From Rhyacichthys aspro (Eukaryota; Chordata; Actinopteri; Gobiiformes; Rhyacichthyidae): 64,000 bases of DNA. A program made the translations under genes and the position numbers. The DNA lies in contig CM072170.1 in assembly GCA_036850595.1 (NCBI GenBank), positions 11,686,303-11,750,302 on the forward strand, read 5' to 3'. The notes under the pieces were generated by a model, which saw only the letters and a program-made list of their open reading frames with translations, ran no database searches and had not been told where the DNA came from. Of this stretch, positions 60,851 to 64,000 are shown piece by piece. Each line of letters opens with the position of its first letter. Within the stretch, counting starts at the first letter, position 1.

Positions 60851-61595
60851 CAGGATATTGACCCAGGGAAGGACTAAATGAGCCAAATACTGCTGAAAAC
60901 CCACCTTGAACACTTAAATCTTCATGATTATCTAACGTATTAAAGTAACAGGTCATGACCCGCCAATCAGAGGTACATATTGGTGAATGAAGGGTTGAAT
61001 AAAGCAAGAATTAGTTTCCCTTTTTATGCCAATATATTGCTTTTAGCTAAATAAACAAAGTCCCTCAAGTAATGATTTTGCATTTTCCATTCAATAAAAC
61101 CTGCCCTTTTCTCTGGATCTTAAACTCTGGCCCTTGCTGCATTTTAATTTCCTGTTGGTGACAGCTCCAGTATTTGTTTGTAACTGTTTAGTATCCCTTT
61201 CATAGTGTTCATTATGAATGTGTGGGTTTGGCCTTTGTTGAATCTTATCCCTAATGTTCAGAAGTGGGTTGTGAGACATTAATTCCTCATAGAGTACAGC
61301 ACTTTCGTTTTTCATCTTGGCAGCATAAACCGAACTGTGTGTCACTGCCAGAGAAACCCACTTAGTGACGTCTCCGCTACAGTCAGCGCGGGGTCATTTC
61401 TTAATTTAGAATTTCATCTGGTGTAATTAGGATTTTGCTCTAGTGTACTCCCCTGGGACCCTCTCACGCTCCAGGAAGTCTCATGAATATACAGTTGGAG
61501 TCACATTGCTCCAGCACAGACGCCTCCAGTCAGTGTAACTTCCAGCTCTTTGGTGAGACGCGCCTGTAAACACCCGCCTCTCCTTGTTTCGACAG

Positions 61596-61751
61596 GAGAG
61601 TTCCACTGCAGCTTCGAGGAGGAGCCCATCTGCATGTTCACCCAAGACAAGAACGACGACTTTGACTGGACACGACACAGCGCCGCCACACGGGACACAA
61701 AGTACACCCCCAATACTGGACCCAGTGGTGACCGCAGCGGCTCCAAGCAAG
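61596..61751 (+). CDS. mdga2: mdga2 exon: MAM domain, first part
   Basis: The acceptor ccttgtttcgacag is followed by GA completing Arg, then [20 protein letters not shown] and on to [16 protein letters not shown] plus one base; donor gtaata. There are 51 full codons. It begins the MAM domain with the conserved F-x-C-x-F-E-x-x-x-x-C-x-x-x-Q pattern and the D-x-F-D-W-T-R motif, followed by NTGP-x-x-D-x-[ST]-G-x-x-x-G, all hallmarks of MAM domains (meprin, A5, receptor tyrosine phosphatase mu family). The exon exits in phase 1 and joins the exon at 63954. Confidence 0.93.
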
Positions 61752-63953
61752 GTAATATACCGTTAATGCACGAGGAGTGTAAGTAAAAAGGGTCCCAGTT
61801 GTTGGTTTAACATCCTGCTGTGTAATGGTTTGGCAGAGTGACAAAGCCAGTGACCAGCCGGTGAACAGAGTGGAGTATTTAGCAGCTAAAGAGCCATTAA
61901 GTCCCTGAGGAGGGGCCTAAAGGATGCATAAAATCGAGTGAGCAATTCATTTAGATTCATCAGGTGGAGTCCCAATAACTGCTTAGTACCTGCTGGCTGG
62001 CAATAGATTTTGCCATATCAACTTCTTATTCTCCTGCAATTTTGTGAACAGCTTGTTTCTGTTGCACCGCGGTGGCCAAAATATGTGTTGAATCAGATTT
62101 TATAGCACTTGTCGAAAGTGCAACACTCCGAAGTGAACAGCACCTTAAGCACATGCAGAGACTATAGACGTGTTTACATATACCCAGATATTACATTGGT
62201 GATGGGAATAGTTGATTTAAATTGGCCCTGTTGAAAGAAACTGTCTGAGTTTGAAGGATTTTTGTGTTGAACCTTTCCTTAACCACACAGCAAGCATCCA
62301 ATAACACCACTATGTCCCTTCCTTCACACCTAAGTAATGACCATATACACACTAACAAGCTCAGGAACCCCTGACTGAGACAATACCTTATCAACATGTA
62401 CACATTTCTGTTATATTTACGCCTTATAGAGAAGTAAGCACATTTAGAATGCATCCAATTAAAAAGAGGCAGTGAGCATAAGTGTAAACAATTATTTTCC
62501 CAGCTGTCAACGTGGCCTTAAATGGCTCGGTGTGCTCATTGGACATACTGCACACACGAAAACTGACACCACTGAGCTCTTATGTAACCTGTGCTTGAAT
62601 ACAGTATAGTTTCTTGTGTGCTAACATGATCATAACGTGTACACTTTCACATAATAATGGCACCCCTGTGAAACTTTGAAATAAGTCTTCGGCTGCATAA
62701 AAATGACTTCAGCTGTGCTCACTGGGTCTCAGATCGCTTGATGTGCCATAATCTAACAATGAGCGTCCTTGATCATTCATTTCTAAGATAATCTTGTTAC
62801 CGAGTCTCCGTTGCCGTTTCCATGGGTACCTAAAATCGGCGGACTGTGTGTGCGGTGTTTCGTATTCAGTATGCCAGTTACATGTGCTGCTATTCCATAT
62901 TCAGCAACTTGATAAATGACGAATAAAGAAAATTGGATTTGCAAGAATGAGAGGATTTCATGTGAATGCCGTAAAAGGATGGGATATGGGCGTCTATTAT
63001 GGCTATGTGCACCAGCAGCGGCTTAAGCTGTAAATAATGCATTGGCTTTAATCACCTAATGGTTTCAAAATGTCCAGCATTTCATTACCATTCCCATTGC
63101 TCTCTGCATATAATTATCTGATATGAGATTCAACTGAGGGAGATGTTCCATTTGATTTTGTCTGGAGGGGCTCGGGCTGCTCACTACCTTCCTTTCCCGA
63201 GCAGCATTTACACTTGAGGCAGAGATTGGCTTCAGATTATGTGACTCAGACACAATCACCAGACTGTTGGACTGGCTAACGTCACACCCACTGTCCAAGA
63301 CCATCTGAGTGAGGCAGCACAAACGCAACCTATTGTTATCATGTCTATCTGCCCTTGGTTATTTGTATTAGTAAAAGAAGAACTGTCCTTCAAAGACAGC
63401 TCCTTATCTGTCACATGGAGCTTTACCATCGCACTATCGAAGGTGGACTGAGGCGACGCAGCCTCGCCCTCATGCTTTTTCACAATGACAAATATTTTGT
63501 TAGAGTGGCTTTTGGCAGAAAGACACTGGAGCACTGACAACTTTGTCTCATACATTTAAAGGAGCCATTTGGTGTTTATCCCCATTGTACATGGCTTTTG
63601 CAAGTCCACAAATCTAACAGTATATTGGTGTAGAGTAGACAGTAGACACATTAGTTACTTAAATATCAAGAAAAGTCAACACTAACAAGCTAACACAAAA
63701 CAAACAGAGATGGAGAAAAATCATTGAAAATATTTACCAATTACAAAGGAGCTACTGACCCTGGATCGTTTCAGTGTGTCTATCTCAAATTACAGTACTT
63801 ATCTCAAATATGTCAGACCTGTTGTAAACCTGTATGTTCGGCCTCATTATAAACTGTTCTGTAGCTGACTCATATCCCAGCATGCATCATGTTTCTTCCC
63901 ATTTACTGGAATTGCGGTAACCACAGATACATATGTGTTTGTATGTGTTCCAG
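61752..63953 (+). other. mdga2: mdga2 intron within the MAM domain (2202 nt, phase 1)
   Basis: No gene, RNA or clear repeat is recognised. A TTAAAGG-type start at 63,556 loosely resembles the transposon-like ends elsewhere in the window. Confidence 0.85.
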
Positions 63954-64000
63954 GTTTCTACATGTACATCGAGACATCTCGACCTCGAAAGGAAGGGGAC
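63954..64000 (+). CDS. mdga2: mdga2 exon: MAM domain, second part (cut by window end)
   Basis: The acceptor gtatgtgttccag is followed by GT completing Gly, then FYMYIETSRPRKEGD, 15 codons, reaching the last base of the window with the frame open. [YF]-Y-[ML]-[YF]-I-E-[TA]-S is the conserved MAM strand that follows the NTGP motif. The exon is incomplete at its 3' end; the remainder of the MAM domain and the GPI-attachment signal should follow beyond the window. Confidence 0.9.

Larger units (their letters stand above)
59136..61595 (+). other. mdga2: mdga2 intron between the microexon and MAM (2460 nt, phase 1)
   Basis: Non-coding. It holds a T-rich tract (60,287-60,317) and a transposon-like end (60,827-60,850, plus). 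Confidence 0.85.
1..64000 (+). other. mdga2: mdga2 gene, internal part (Ig2 to MAM), 12 exons
   Basis: All recognised exons form one gene. MDGA proteins are GPI-anchored neuronal surface proteins with six Ig domains, an FNIII-like domain and a MAM domain; by family knowledge they bind neuroligins in cis, block neurexin binding and so restrain synapse formation. Seen here: Ig2 to Ig6, FNIII and the first part of MAM, in that order, joined by compatible codon phases with no stop. The 5' end (signal peptide, Ig1) and the 3' end (rest of MAM, GPI signal) are outside the window. MDGA2 is preferred to MDGA1 because of the PINPHLREFHC linker and the LKKGRFWITPDPYH start of Ig4; MDGA1 as I remember it differs clearly in the linker and MAM. 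The whole set occupies 60 kb, far more compact than the mammalian gene, which fits a percomorph-type fish genome (inference). The a/b paralogue is not resolved. Confidence 0.88.

Noticed and set aside
1..64000. CRISPR array, bacterial operon, phage or toxin-antitoxin system
   Set aside because: The window is spliced vertebrate sequence; no regularly spaced repeats or prokaryotic gene organisation were seen.

Overview
The window is vertebrate nuclear DNA, almost certainly from a teleost fish. It has GC-rich short exons with GT/AG junctions inside long AT-rich introns, simple repeats and dispersed transposon-like ends, and no bacterial-style gene packing. All recognisable coding sequence belongs to one gene on the + strand. 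It matches MDGA2 (MAM domain-containing glycosylphosphatidylinositol anchor protein 2), a neuronal cell-surface immunoglobulin-superfamily protein. The choice of MDGA2 over MDGA1 rests on diagnostic stretches remembered from the family, such as the PINPHLREFHC linker before the MAM domain and LKKGRFWITPDPYH in Ig4. I cannot say which teleost duplicate (a or b) or which species this is.

Twelve exons can be placed by reading frame, splice sites and codon phase: 4120-4316, 7463-7595, 7708-7977, 19048-19139, 19219-19456, 28999-29292, 38672-38944, 47857-48005, 52552-52729, 59115-59135, 61596-61751 and 63954 to the window end. Joined, they give 2048 nt, an uninterrupted frame of 682 codons plus the completed first split codon. 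In order this encodes Ig2 (two exons), Ig3 (one), Ig4 (two), Ig5 (one), Ig6 (one), a fibronectin-III-like domain (two), a 21-nt microexon linker, and the first part of the MAM domain (one complete exon plus the start of the next). The signal peptide, Ig1, the rest of the MAM domain and the GPI signal lie outside the window. Introns between domains are phase 1; those inside Ig2, Ig4 and the FNIII domain are phase 0.

The other roughly 97% is intronic. I saw no second convincing protein gene on either strand. The introns hold simple repeats (TG, CTG, TTTTG, AT, poly-A/T), a perfect 30-bp tandem duplication, a C12/G14 inverted homopolymer, a perfect 13-bp palindrome in a possibly conserved element, tRNA-like/SINE-like sequence, and at least two families of dispersed transposon-like ends. 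One 75-nt exon-like segment with an ankyrin-repeat-like translation is the most unusual unexplained coding-type signal. I found no CRISPR array, operon, phage or novel defence-type system.
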